From NCBI GenBank assembly GCA_018239845.1, contig JAFEGO010000039.1, positions 1 through 52,080 of the forward strand: a DNA stretch of 52,080 nt. Reading direction: 5' to 3'. Origin of the DNA: Verrucomicrobiota bacterium. GTDB taxonomy: Bacteria > Verrucomicrobiota > Verrucomicrobiia > Opitutales > Opitutaceae. Both the position numbers and the translations under genes were made by a program. The notes beneath the pieces were generated by a model. That model saw only the letters and a list, made by a program, of their open reading frames with translations. It had not been told where the DNA came from and made no database searches. Of the stretch, positions 17,680-25,414 are shown piece after piece (position 1 is the stretch's first letter; each line of letters begins with the position of its first letter).

Positions 17680-19194
17680 ATGCCCATCGACCTCCTCCAT
17701 CAGGCACACTCGGCCGCCACGTCCAACCAGTGGGCCGCCATCTTCCCCGAGCTCGCGCTCGGCTGCCTCGCGCTGCTCCTGCTGCTGCTTGAGATCGTGC
17801 TGCCCAAGGCCGCGCACCGGCACATCCCCCTCGTCGCCCTCCTCGGCCAGGCCGGCCTGCTGGTCGGCCTGCTGTGCAACTTCGACTCCGTCACGCTCGG
17901 CGCGACGTCGTTCAACGGCCTTCTGATCCACTCGCATCAGGGCCAGGTCATGCGGGCGTTTTTCCTGCTGTCCTCGCTGCTCGTCACCGTGCTGTCGATG
18001 ATCAGCCTCGCGAAGCAGTCGGTGCCCCGCGTGGAATTCACCCACATCGTCCTCATCATCACCGCGGCGATGATGCTGCTCGCGCAGAGCAACCACTTCG
18101 TGACGCTCTTCGTCACACTCGAGACCGTCACGATCGGCTTCTACATTCTCGTGAGCTACTACCGCACGAGCCCGTTCTCGCTCGAGGCCGGCCTCAAGTA
18201 CCTCATCATGGGTGCGCTCAGCTCCGGCATGCTGCTCTTCGGCATCACGCTGCTCTACGGTGTGGCCGGCCGCACGGTCGGCGCCGATGGCGTCGTGCAC
18301 ACCGGCTTCGAATTCGCCGTGCTCGGCGATTTCCTCACCGCGCATCCCGGCAACTTCCTCGCTTCCGCGGGCATCCTCCTCGTGCTCGCCGGCATCGCCT
18401 TCAAGATCGGCGCGTTTCCCTTCCAGATCTGGATCCCCGATGTTTACCAGGGGGCGCCGACGCCCGTCACCGCCTTCCTCGCGGTGGCCTCTAAGGGTGC
18501 CGGCTTCGCCGTCCTCCTCAGCGTGCTGCACGTGTTTTCCTCCTACCATGAGCTGCTGATGCCGGTGCTCACGGTGATGGCCGCGGCCACGATCCTCTTC
18601 GGCAACCTCGCCGCCCTCACGCAGCAGAACGTCAAGCGCCTCATCGGCCTCTCCGGCGTCTCGCACGCGGGCTTCCTCCTCCTCGGCGTGCTCGCCTCTG
18701 CGTACGTGCCGATGGCCCTGGGCGCGGTGAATTTCTACCTCTTCGCCTACCTGCTCGCTTCCTTCACGGTCTTCGGCGTCATGGCCCACGTGGCCGGCCC
18801 CAACGATGCCGAGCAGGAGCTCGACCACTACAACGGGCTCATGAAGAGCAATCCCTTCCTCGCCACCGTCCTTGCGGTCGGCCTCGGCTCGCTCGCGGGC
18901 ATCCCGCCGCTCGCGGGTTTCATGGGCAAGCTCTTCATCTTCATCTCCGCCTATAAGGCCGGTTTCTACGGCCTGCTCGGCATCGCGATCTGCGGCGTGG
19001 TGATCTCGATCTACTACTACTTCGGCTGGATCAAGGCGGCCTTCTTCGCGTCCGCCGATCCCTCGCCGGCCCCGGAGGTCAAGGCCATCTCCATTAACTG
19101 GGGCGCTCGCCTCGTGCTCACCGCGCTTGCCGTGCTGACGATCGCCCTCGGTTTCTACCAAGGCCCGCTCGGTGCCTGGGTTTCCAACCGCTGA
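17680..19194 (+). CDS. nuoN: NADH-quinone oxidoreductase subunit N
   Basis: 504 residues, about fourteen membrane helices. Third antiporter-like subunit, next to NuoK in the membrane arm. Signatures: 'VTLETVTIGFYILVSYYRTS', 'GLKYLIMGALSSGMLLFG', 'FKIGAFPFQIWIPDVYQGAP', 'RLIGLSGVSHAGFLLLG' and 'GSLAGIPPLAGFMGKLFIF'. Last gene of the operon; an intrinsic terminator follows 22 nt after the stop. Confidence 0.96.
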   Translation: MPIDLLHQAHSAATSNQWAAIFPELALGCLALLLLLLEIVLPKAAHRHIPLVALLGQAGLLVGLLCNFDSVTLGATSFNGLLIHSHQGQVMRAFFLLSSLLVTVLSMISLAKQSVPRVEFTHIVLIITAAMMLLAQSNHFVTLFVTLETVTIGFYILVSYYRTSPFSLEAGLKYLIMGALSSGMLLFGITLLYGVAGRTVGADGVVHTGFEFAVLGDFLTAHPGNFLASAGILLVLAGIAFKIGAFPFQIWIPDVYQGAPTPVTAFLAVASKGAGFAVLLSVLHVFSSYHELLMPVLTVMAAATILFGNLAALTQQNVKRLIGLSGVSHAGFLLLGVLASAYVPMALGAVNFYLFAYLLASFTVFGVMAHVAGPNDAEQELDHYNGLMKSNPFLATVLAVGLGSLAGIPPLAGFMGKLFIFISAYKAGFYGLLGIAICGVVISIYYYFGWIKAAFFASADPSPAPEVKAISINWGARLVLTALAVLTIALGFYQGPLGAWVSNR

Positions 19195-19215
19195 CCGGTT
19201 TTTATTTCTCGCAAC

Positions 19216-19247
19216 AAAAAGCCCGCGGATTGCTCCGCGGGCTTTTT
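19216..19247 (+). terminator. Intrinsic terminator of the nuo operon
   Basis: Perfect stem AGCCCGCGGA/TCCGCGGGCT with loop TTGC, preceded by a run of A and followed by TTTTT. Being symmetric, it can also stop the convergent gene at 19271-19876. Confidence 0.92.
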
Positions 19248-19270
19248 GCTATCCGAAAATCGGTTCGATC

Positions 19271-19876
19271 TCAGTGCCAGCGGCCGCGCACGAAGATGTA
19301 GCCCCGGCCACGATGTTCCCAGCGCGGCGCGTCCCAGTGATGAAAGCCCGCCGGCGGGCGCTGCCACGAACCGGCGATCCAGACGTGACGGCCCGCGTTC
19401 CAACCCCAGTAGCCGGAGACCCAGATAAAATCGGGGCCGGGCGAGGCGACGATGACCTCGGTCTGCGGCGGCGGCGGCGCGGCCTCGACATAGACCTCAG
19501 TCGCAGGCGGGGGCGGGGGCCCGGGTTGCGCGACGACAACCGGTGCCATGACCTCCCAATGGCCCTCGACCCACTGGCGATGGTGGCCTTCCCAGCGGCC
19601 CGCGACCCACACGGCGCCGGGCTGCGGCGGTACGACCCACGCGCCGGGCACCCAGGCCCACGCGCCGTTGAGCCACGTATAGTGGCCGGCGACCCAGACA
19701 TAGCCCGGGCCGGGCGACACGACCACCGTCTCGACCACCGGGCGGGGTGGCGCATGGTGGACCACGATCGGGGCGGGCACCCCGATGTTGAGACTCACGC
19801 CGATGTGCGCGGCTTCCATTGAGGCCGTGCCGCCGACGGCGAGGGCGGCGCAGAGAATCAGGGCTTGGGTTTTCAT
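19271..19876 (-). CDS. YXWGXW-repeat exported protein
   Basis: 201 residues. A signal peptide (MKTQALILCAALAVGGTASM, cut near EAA) leads to a mature protein rich in Trp, Gly, Pro and Val. Repeats of about 20 residues have the form 'GYVWVAGHYTWLNGAWAWVPG', 'WVAGRWEGHHRQWVEGHWE' and 'FIWVSGYWGWNAGRHVWIAGS', matching the YXWGXW repeat seen in many Gram-negative periplasmic proteins. A Pro-rich linker (about 115-140) separates two repeat blocks. Probably periplasmic or outer-membrane-associated; function unknown. It is convergent with nuoN. Confidence 0.8.
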   Translation of the reverse strand: MKTQALILCAALAVGGTASMEAAHIGVSLNIGVPAPIVVHHAPPRPVVETVVVSPGPGYVWVAGHYTWLNGAWAWVPGAWVVPPQPGAVWVAGRWEGHHRQWVEGHWEVMAPVVVAQPGPPPPPATEVYVEAAPPPPQTEVIVASPGPDFIWVSGYWGWNAGRHVWIAGSWQRPPAGFHHWDAPRWEHRGRGYIFVRGRWH

Positions 19877-20027
19877 AGTGGCGATGGGTTCAGTCCTTAA
19901 GACGTGGGCCTCGGCACCGGGTTACGGACCTCGGCCTGCTCCTTGGTTGGACCCCGGCCCATAAAGTTTGTTTCTGGCCTCAGCGCCCTTGCACTTTGGG
20001 AACCTTTTTGCGGCCATCTAGGCCTTG

Positions 20028-21374
20028 ATGAGAATCACCGGCCTCGCCCTCGTCCCGCCTCCGACCGCCGCCGATCTGCCCAAGGTCACGCCGGAGCTGC
20101 TGGCCTCCGTCTTCGCCCGCTACTCCCGCAGCAACCAGGGCATCGGCGCCATCCTCGCCAAGGTCGATCTCGCCAACCCCGACGCCTCGATCGACCGCAT
20201 CCTCAACTTCGTCGATTACGGCCATGCCTCCATTGGCGGCCTCACCGGCGGCCTGGCCATTGCGCTCGACGACGTGTCGATGTGGCTCGCGTACAAAATT
20301 TTTGAGATCGCCCAGATGGCCGACGGCCAGGAGTCGAGCACGCGCTACATCACGATGGACGCGGCCAACCTCCCCGGCGCCGCCGAGCTCGGCATCCCCG
20401 ACGACCTTGCGCCGCGCTGGAGCGCGCTGATGGCCCGCGCCTTCGCGGCCTATAATTCCGAATACGCCCGCCTCGACGCCGCGGCCCTCGCCGATCCCGG
20501 CCTCGTGCGCCTGCCGCCCGACGCCAAGCCCGCTGTTGTCACGCGCCTCCGCAAGAACTACGCGCTCGACCGCGCGCGCTACTTCATCCCGCTCGCCACG
20601 CGGACCAACCTCGGCCTCGTCCAATCCTCGCGCATGTGGGCCACGACGGTGAAGCACCTCGACTCGCTCCCGCACCCCGAGGCCCGCGCCGCTGCCAAGC
20701 TTATCCGCGACGAACTCCTTAAACAGTCCCCGCGTCTCATGCGGCACAGCTTCGCGGAAAAATCCTACGCGGCCCAGGCCACGCAGGAACTCGCGGCGTC
20801 GCTCCGCCTCGGCCTCGAGCGCCTGTCCGCCGCGCCGCTGGCCGACGAGGTCTGGGTGCACACCGACCGCTCGGCGCCGCCGTGGCTCGCGGAGACGCAG
20901 CCCGTCGCCGAGGCGCTCCGCCACCGCGCCAACCGCTACGGCTACCAGGGCACCGCCACGCGCCGCATGCGCGTGACCTTCGCGTGGAACAACATGGCGC
21001 TCGCCGAGCTGCGCGACCTCAATCGCCACCGCACCGGCCACCGCTACACGCCGTTTATCCAGGCCGGTTTTTACCTGCCGCCCGAGATCACGCACGCGGC
21101 CCACGCCGGCCTGCTCGCCGACCAGCTCGCGCTTACCCGCGAGCTCATGCAGCGCGGCTCGCCCGCCTACGTTTACTCGCTGCTGCTTGGCGCGCAGACC
21201 CCTTTCGAGCACAGCACGCACGCCGACAAGTTCATCTACGAGGCCGAGCTCCGCACGGGCATGGGCGCGCACTTCCGCTACGCCGAGCACCTGAGCGCCG
21301 TGCTGCGGGAATTTTTCCGCCAAGTCCCCGAGGCGCGCGACTGGGTCGTCGAGGGCACCGCCGAGCCGGAATAA
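20028..21374 (+). CDS. ThyX-like protein with two tandem domains
   Basis: 448 residues from ATG 20028 (a TTG immediately before is in frame). ThyX proteins methylate dUMP to dTMP using FAD and methylenetetrahydrofolate and are normally 220-300 residues. Here the N-terminal half has ThyX-like blocks ('FARYSRSNQGIG', 'DYGHASIGGLTGG', 'QESSTRYITM', 'ARYFIPLATRTNLG'), and the C-terminal half repeats the pattern ('AWNNMALAELRDLNRHRTGH' then RYTPF, 'YVYSLLLGAQTPFEHSTHAD', 'EAELRTGMGAHFRYAEHL'). The RHR motif is present only in the second half; the SxRY part is best in the first. Either a divergent two-domain thymidylate synthase or a relative with another substrate. Likely monocistronic. Confidence 0.7.
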   Translation: MRITGLALVPPPTAADLPKVTPELLASVFARYSRSNQGIGAILAKVDLANPDASIDRILNFVDYGHASIGGLTGGLAIALDDVSMWLAYKIFEIAQMADGQESSTRYITMDAANLPGAAELGIPDDLAPRWSALMARAFAAYNSEYARLDAAALADPGLVRLPPDAKPAVVTRLRKNYALDRARYFIPLATRTNLGLVQSSRMWATTVKHLDSLPHPEARAAAKLIRDELLKQSPRLMRHSFAEKSYAAQATQELAASLRLGLERLSAAPLADEVWVHTDRSAPPWLAETQPVAEALRHRANRYGYQGTATRRMRVTFAWNNMALAELRDLNRHRTGHRYTPFIQAGFYLPPEITHAAHAGLLADQLALTRELMQRGSPAYVYSLLLGAQTPFEHSTHADKFIYEAELRTGMGAHFRYAEHLSAVLREFFRQVPEARDWVVEGTAEPE

Positions 21375-21515
21375 TGCAGGTAATAAACGAGAATAAATTT
21401 GCCGCGTTGAACCTCACTTGCATCTAATTTCAGGCATGAAGGCTTCCAGCGCACTTCACGCTTTTGCCGGGATTTTGCGCAGCACCTTTGCGGTTCGAGC
21501 CTTTGTCTCCGTCCC

Positions 21516-22292
21516 ATGAAGAACCGCTTCCGCGTCCTCCAGTTCAACATGCAGTTTGGCCAGATCTGGGACGAGTCGGACCCCGATCACGCCCCGATCC
21601 GGCTGGAGGAGACGCTCAAGGAAATCCGCCGGCACGACGCCGACGTGATTCTCCTTCAGGAAGTGGAACACGCGCAGGGTGGGGGCACGCAGGTCCAGCC
21701 GCCGCCCAACTACACGCGCCTTCGGCAGGAGCTCGCGGGCTACGACAGCTATTTTTCCTATCCGAAGTCCGATCCGCGCGAGCTGCCCTTTGGCATCGGC
21801 CTCGCGATCTTTTCCCGCACGCCGCTGCGCGACACCATGCGGCTCGACCTGCCGTCACCGCCGATCGAGTTCGATTTCTACGGCAAGAAGACGACGCCCA
21901 CCGACCGCGTGCTGATCGGAGCCAAGACCACCATCATGGGCCGCGAGGTGCAGCTCTTCAACACGCACCTCCTTGCGTTCTTCATGCTCGGCTCCACGAG
22001 CACGGCCAATCCCTTCCAGCGCAACCGCGTCGCCGAGCTGCTCTCGACCGTGAAGGCAACCCCGACGATCCTGACCGGCGACTTCAACGTCAGCCGCCAT
22101 CAGTCGCTCATCGAGCAGTTCGGCCGCATCGGTTTCAACCCGGTGCAGCAAAACGAGGTCACCTGGCGCCGCCGGCCCTACGTGCTCGATCATATCTTCC
22201 ACAACGCCTGGCTGTGGCGTGTGAGCTGCACCGTGCAGCCGACCCCGGCCTCCGACCACCACGCGCTGGTGGCGGATTTCGAGTTCGTTTAA
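21516..22292 (+). CDS. Endonuclease/exonuclease/phosphatase family protein
   Basis: 258 residues. The EEP fold of Mg-dependent phosphodiesterases is recognisable: 'VLQFNMQFG' at the N-terminus (metal-site Asn), 'ADVILLQEVEHAQG' (catalytic Glu), 'QLFNTHLLAFFM', 'TILTGDFNVSR' (Asp and Asn), 'VLDHIFHN' and the final 'ASDHHALVADFEF' (catalytic Asp-His). No signal peptide, so cytoplasmic. Substrate could be DNA, a lipid headgroup or a sugar phosphate; context does not decide. Confidence 0.8.
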   Translation: MKNRFRVLQFNMQFGQIWDESDPDHAPIRLEETLKEIRRHDADVILLQEVEHAQGGGTQVQPPPNYTRLRQELAGYDSYFSYPKSDPRELPFGIGLAIFSRTPLRDTMRLDLPSPPIEFDFYGKKTTPTDRVLIGAKTTIMGREVQLFNTHLLAFFMLGSTSTANPFQRNRVAELLSTVKATPTILTGDFNVSRHQSLIEQFGRIGFNPVQQNEVTWRRRPYVLDHIFHNAWLWRVSCTVQPTPASDHHALVADFEFV

Positions 22293-22304
22293 CGAACCCA
22301 AAAA

Positions 22305-22382
22305 ATTTTACACCAAGCACGCAAAGATCGCCAAGCCGTGCTGGGTGCGGTCTTTGCTCCCTTTGCTATCTTGGTGTAAAAT
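22305..22382. repeat. Dispersed inverted repeat, TTTACACCAAG family (copy 1)
   Basis: ATTTTACACCAAG (22305-22317) is complementary to CTTGGTGTAAAAT (22370-22382), with further partial pairing of GCAAAG blocks inside. It lies between two convergent genes and may act as a transcript end. A second copy with the same outer arms is at 50206-50275. Confidence 0.75.
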
Positions 22383-22392
22383 AATGGGGCTG

Positions 22393-24339
22393 TCAGGCTC
22401 TCCCACGCCGCACGCGCTCTTTTTCGTCCTCGCGCTCTTCCTCGATGCGCGCCTTCTCGCTGGCGAGCTGTTGCTGGAGTTTTTCGACCTCGTCGGCCTG
22501 CTGCGCGACCAGCGCGTCGTTGAGCTGCTTCTTCAGAAAGATCTCCCGCTCGGCCAGCTTGCCCTTGTACACGCGGTCGATCTCGGCGAGGCGGCCCTTC
22601 TGCTCGGCCGTGAGCGGACGGCTGGCATCGGGGTCGGATTTGGCGAGGCGTTCCATCGCGAGTTCGTAGGCGCTTTTCATGGCCGTCACCTTGGGCTCGG
22701 GCGCGCCAAACCTCACGCCGAAAATCAGCGTCAGCGCCACCACCGCAAACGGTGCCCAGTACCCGCGCCACCAACCGTGCCACTGCCGCGCATAGCCCGC
22801 GATGAGCACGGCCACGAGCGCCGCGAGGGCCACCGGCCCGACCCACGGAGCGGTGAACTGCGCGGGCATGAACGCGCCCGGCAGGTGTACGCTCAGCCGC
22901 ACGAGCCCTTCGATCCCGAGCAGCACGAGCGCCGCGGCGTGGTTGAAGAGCACCGCGCCTTTTACGAACCCGACGAGGCCGCATAGCAGGGAGAGAAAGC
23001 CGCCGAGCGTCGCTATCATCGCGGCGGGCAGGAGGAGCAGGTTGGCCACGAGCGAGCCGGGCGTGAGGAGCTGGAAAAACAGCACGCCCGTCAGCAGGCT
23101 CACGAGCGTGGTGGCGAGGCCGATGGCCAGCGCCCCGGCGAGCGTCCGCCACAGCCAGTGCCCCGCGTGGTGCCACCAGCGCCAGGTCACCTGCGGCAGG
23201 TCGCGCCACGGGCTCCACCATTCCAGCCACGCCTCGCTCATCGGCAGGCCGAGCACCAGCAGCGCCGCCACGATCGCGTAGCTCATGAGGAAGCTCGCGC
23301 TAAAGACCTGCAGGGGCGCCACCAGCAGGATCACAAACGCCGAGGCAACGAGCGCGGCGAGGGGATTCGACGGCAGGCGCAGCAGGAAACCCGCCTGGAA
23401 AAAGACCGCCATCGCAAACGCCCGCACCGCCGAGGGTGACGTGCCCGTGATGTCCACAAACAGCCACAGCAGCGCCACGCTCAGGAAAAACCGCGCCACC
23501 TTGGGCAGCCGGAGCAGCGCCAGGATCGCCTGCAGCGTCGCCGCGACCACGCCGATGTTGAGGCCGCTGATCGCAAAGAGGTGCATCGTCCCGCTCTGCA
23601 TGAAGAGCGTGTGCTGCTCCTCGCTCAGCTCGTGCGTCTCGCCGAGCATCATCGCCCGCAGCAGCCCCGCGAGCGCCGGCCGTTTTTCCGCGATGCCGAG
23701 CCCAAGGGTGGCCATGAACTGTCCCGAGACCCGCGCGCAGAACCGGTAGTAGGCGTTGGCCGGCTTTTCCTCGGCCAGCAGCTGCCCGCGCTTGAGGCGG
23801 AAATTCACGCCTGCGCCGGCAAGGTAGCCGTCAAACGTATCCACCGGCGGATCGCGCGGGATCGAGGCCAGCACGCCCACCGCGGCGATCACCGAGCTGC
23901 GGATCGGCGGCGCTTCGCCTTTCTTCAGGTTGAGCGAAAAATAGACCCGCTGGCCCGCCAGCTCGCGCAAGGGTTCGCTGGCGCCCATGATGGTCGCGAG
24001 ACCGCTCACGCGCTTCGCGTCCGCCTGCGGAAACACCCGGTCGAGCCGCAGGCTCACGTGCGCCTCGCGCGGTGGCAGGGCATCCCACGCCGGCAGACGC
24101 TGCCGCTCCAACGTGTAACAGGCGGCCCCGGCCAGGAGCAGGGCGAGGCAGATCGCCCACGCCCAGAGGCGTGGCGCGCGCTTCACCGCCCAAGCGGCCA
24201 CGGCCACGCCAGCCACCGCCCCGAGGAGCAGGCCGAGGGGCGGGAGGTTGAGTCCGACTTTGCCGGCGACGAGTCCGCCGATAAACGGCAGCACGAGCCA
24301 CAGCAGGGGGGCGCGGTGTCCGAGGCTGCGGAGACTCAT
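22393..24339 (-). CDS. comEC: ComEC/Rec2 family DNA uptake channel with C-terminal coiled coil
   Basis: 648 residues. ComEC forms the inner-membrane channel that carries single-stranded DNA into the cell during transformation. N-terminal helices, then an OB-like domain (DUF4131-type, about residues 70-190), then the competence domain with the hallmark 'LFAISGLNIGVVAATLQAIL', 'DITGTSPSAVRAFAMAV' and 'LSFLMSYAIVAALL'-type helices. The C-terminal metallo-beta-lactamase-like domain of longer ComEC proteins is absent. Instead the last about 90 residues are highly charged and predicted coiled coil ('LAEREIFLKKQLNDALVAQQ', 'VEKLQQQLASEKARIEEERE'). Divergent from rarA, 54 bp away. Confidence 0.88.
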   Translation of the reverse strand: MSLRSLGHRAPLLWLVLPFIGGLVAGKVGLNLPPLGLLLGAVAGVAVAAWAVKRAPRLWAWAICLALLLAGAACYTLERQRLPAWDALPPREAHVSLRLDRVFPQADAKRVSGLATIMGASEPLRELAGQRVYFSLNLKKGEAPPIRSSVIAAVGVLASIPRDPPVDTFDGYLAGAGVNFRLKRGQLLAEEKPANAYYRFCARVSGQFMATLGLGIAEKRPALAGLLRAMMLGETHELSEEQHTLFMQSGTMHLFAISGLNIGVVAATLQAILALLRLPKVARFFLSVALLWLFVDITGTSPSAVRAFAMAVFFQAGFLLRLPSNPLAALVASAFVILLVAPLQVFSASFLMSYAIVAALLVLGLPMSEAWLEWWSPWRDLPQVTWRWWHHAGHWLWRTLAGALAIGLATTLVSLLTGVLFFQLLTPGSLVANLLLLPAAMIATLGGFLSLLCGLVGFVKGAVLFNHAAALVLLGIEGLVRLSVHLPGAFMPAQFTAPWVGPVALAALVAVLIAGYARQWHGWWRGYWAPFAVVALTLIFGVRFGAPEPKVTAMKSAYELAMERLAKSDPDASRPLTAEQKGRLAEIDRVYKGKLAEREIFLKKQLNDALVAQQADEVEKLQQQLASEKARIEEEREDEKERVRRGRA

Positions 24340-24393
24340 GACCCGAGCTTGAAACTGCGGAGGAGGCGGACGACATTAATTTTTCCGCACCGC

Positions 24394-25242
24394 ATGCCCG
24401 ACCAGTCCGACCTCTTTGGCGAACCCGCCCCGCCGGCTCCGCTGCCAGCCGCGAAATCCACGGCCCACCAGCCGCTCGCCGCGCGCATGCGCCCGCGCCG
24501 CCTGAGCGAGGTCGTCGGGCAGGACCATCTGCTGAAGCCCGGCAGCCTCCTCCCGCGGCTCGTCGCGCAAAACCGCTTCGGCTCGCTGCTCTTCTACGGC
24601 CCGCCCGGCTGCGGCAAGACGAGCATCACCGAGGCCATCGCGCGCGAGACGGGCAGCCGCTTCGTCCGGATCAACGCCGTCATGTCCAACGTCGCCGAGC
24701 TGCGCGAGATCCTCGCCACCGCGCGCCGCCAGCCCGAGGCCGCGACGATCCTCTTCATCGACGAGCTGCACCGCTTCAACAAATCGCAGCAGGACCTCCT
24801 TCTGCCCGACGTCGAGGAGGGCAATGTCCGCCTGATCGGCGCGACCACCCACAACCCGGGTTTTTACGTCAACCCGCCGCTGCTCTCCCGCAGCCACCTC
24901 TTCCGCCTCGAACCGCTCGCGACCTCGGCCGTCGCCGGCGTGCTTAAAAACGCGCTGAGCGACAAGGAGCGCGGCCTCGGCTCGCGCAACGTCACCGCCG
25001 ATGAGAAGCTTCTCACCGACCTCGCCGTGCTCTGCGACGGCGACCTCCGCCGCGCGCTCAACGCCCTCGAGGTCCTCGTGCTCGGCCTGCCGGAGAATGC
25101 CGCGCTGACCGAGGCCGACCTTGAGGTCTTCGCCCGTGAGCGCCGCATCCGCTACGACGCCGACGAGGACGAGCACTACGACACGATCTCGGCCTTCATC
25201 AAGAGCTGCCGCGGCAGCGACCCCGACGCCGCGATGTACTGG
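24394..25242 (+). pseudogene. rarA: Host rarA, 5' part, interrupted by the Tn7-like element
   Basis: First 283 codons of a RarA/MgsA-type AAA+ ATPase, a clamp-loader relative acting at stalled replication forks. Walker A GPPGCGKT at residues 69-76, Walker B 'ILFIDELHRFNKSQQ', sensor-type 'GATTHNPGFYVNPPLLSRSH'. The reading frame runs into the element after Tyr-Trp and ends at a stop at 25381-25383, adding about 46 foreign residues. The rest of the gene is at 38165-38661. Joining 24394-25242 to 38170-38661 gives an uninterrupted 446-residue RarA. The fragment keeps the ATPase core but loses the C-terminal oligomerisation region. Confidence 0.93.
25238..25242. repeat. Target-site duplication, left copy (ACTGG)
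   Basis: ACTGG here and at 38165-38169 flank the element. Five base pairs is the duplication length made by Tn7-family transposases. Confidence 0.85.
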
Positions 25243-25360
25243 TGGAGGAGAACAACAATGTTTGGAAACGGCCTACTAAGTCTGAAAATGACAGGTATGG
25301 TTTGGAAACGTGTAATTTTCAAATTCACCACATGCCGTTACACCGTGTTCAATTGGAGAG
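25243..25360 (+). repeat. Left end of the element with putative TnsB-binding repeats
   Basis: GTTTGGAAAC occurs at 25260-25269 and 25300-25309, starting 17 and 57 bp from the terminus. A weaker relative, CAATTGGAGA, is at about 25350-25359. Widely spaced repeats are typical of a Tn7 left end, which has three TnsB sites. Confidence 0.75.
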
Positions 25361-25414
25361 CCCGGGCCAGGACCCTAGGATAGGCACAAAACCCGTTTAA
25401 ATCGAAAACAAGAA

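Noticed and set aside
9942..19161. Long minus-strand ORFs opposite the nuo genes
   Set aside because: Low-complexity Arg/Glu/Gly/Ala-rich shadows caused by GC-rich third positions.
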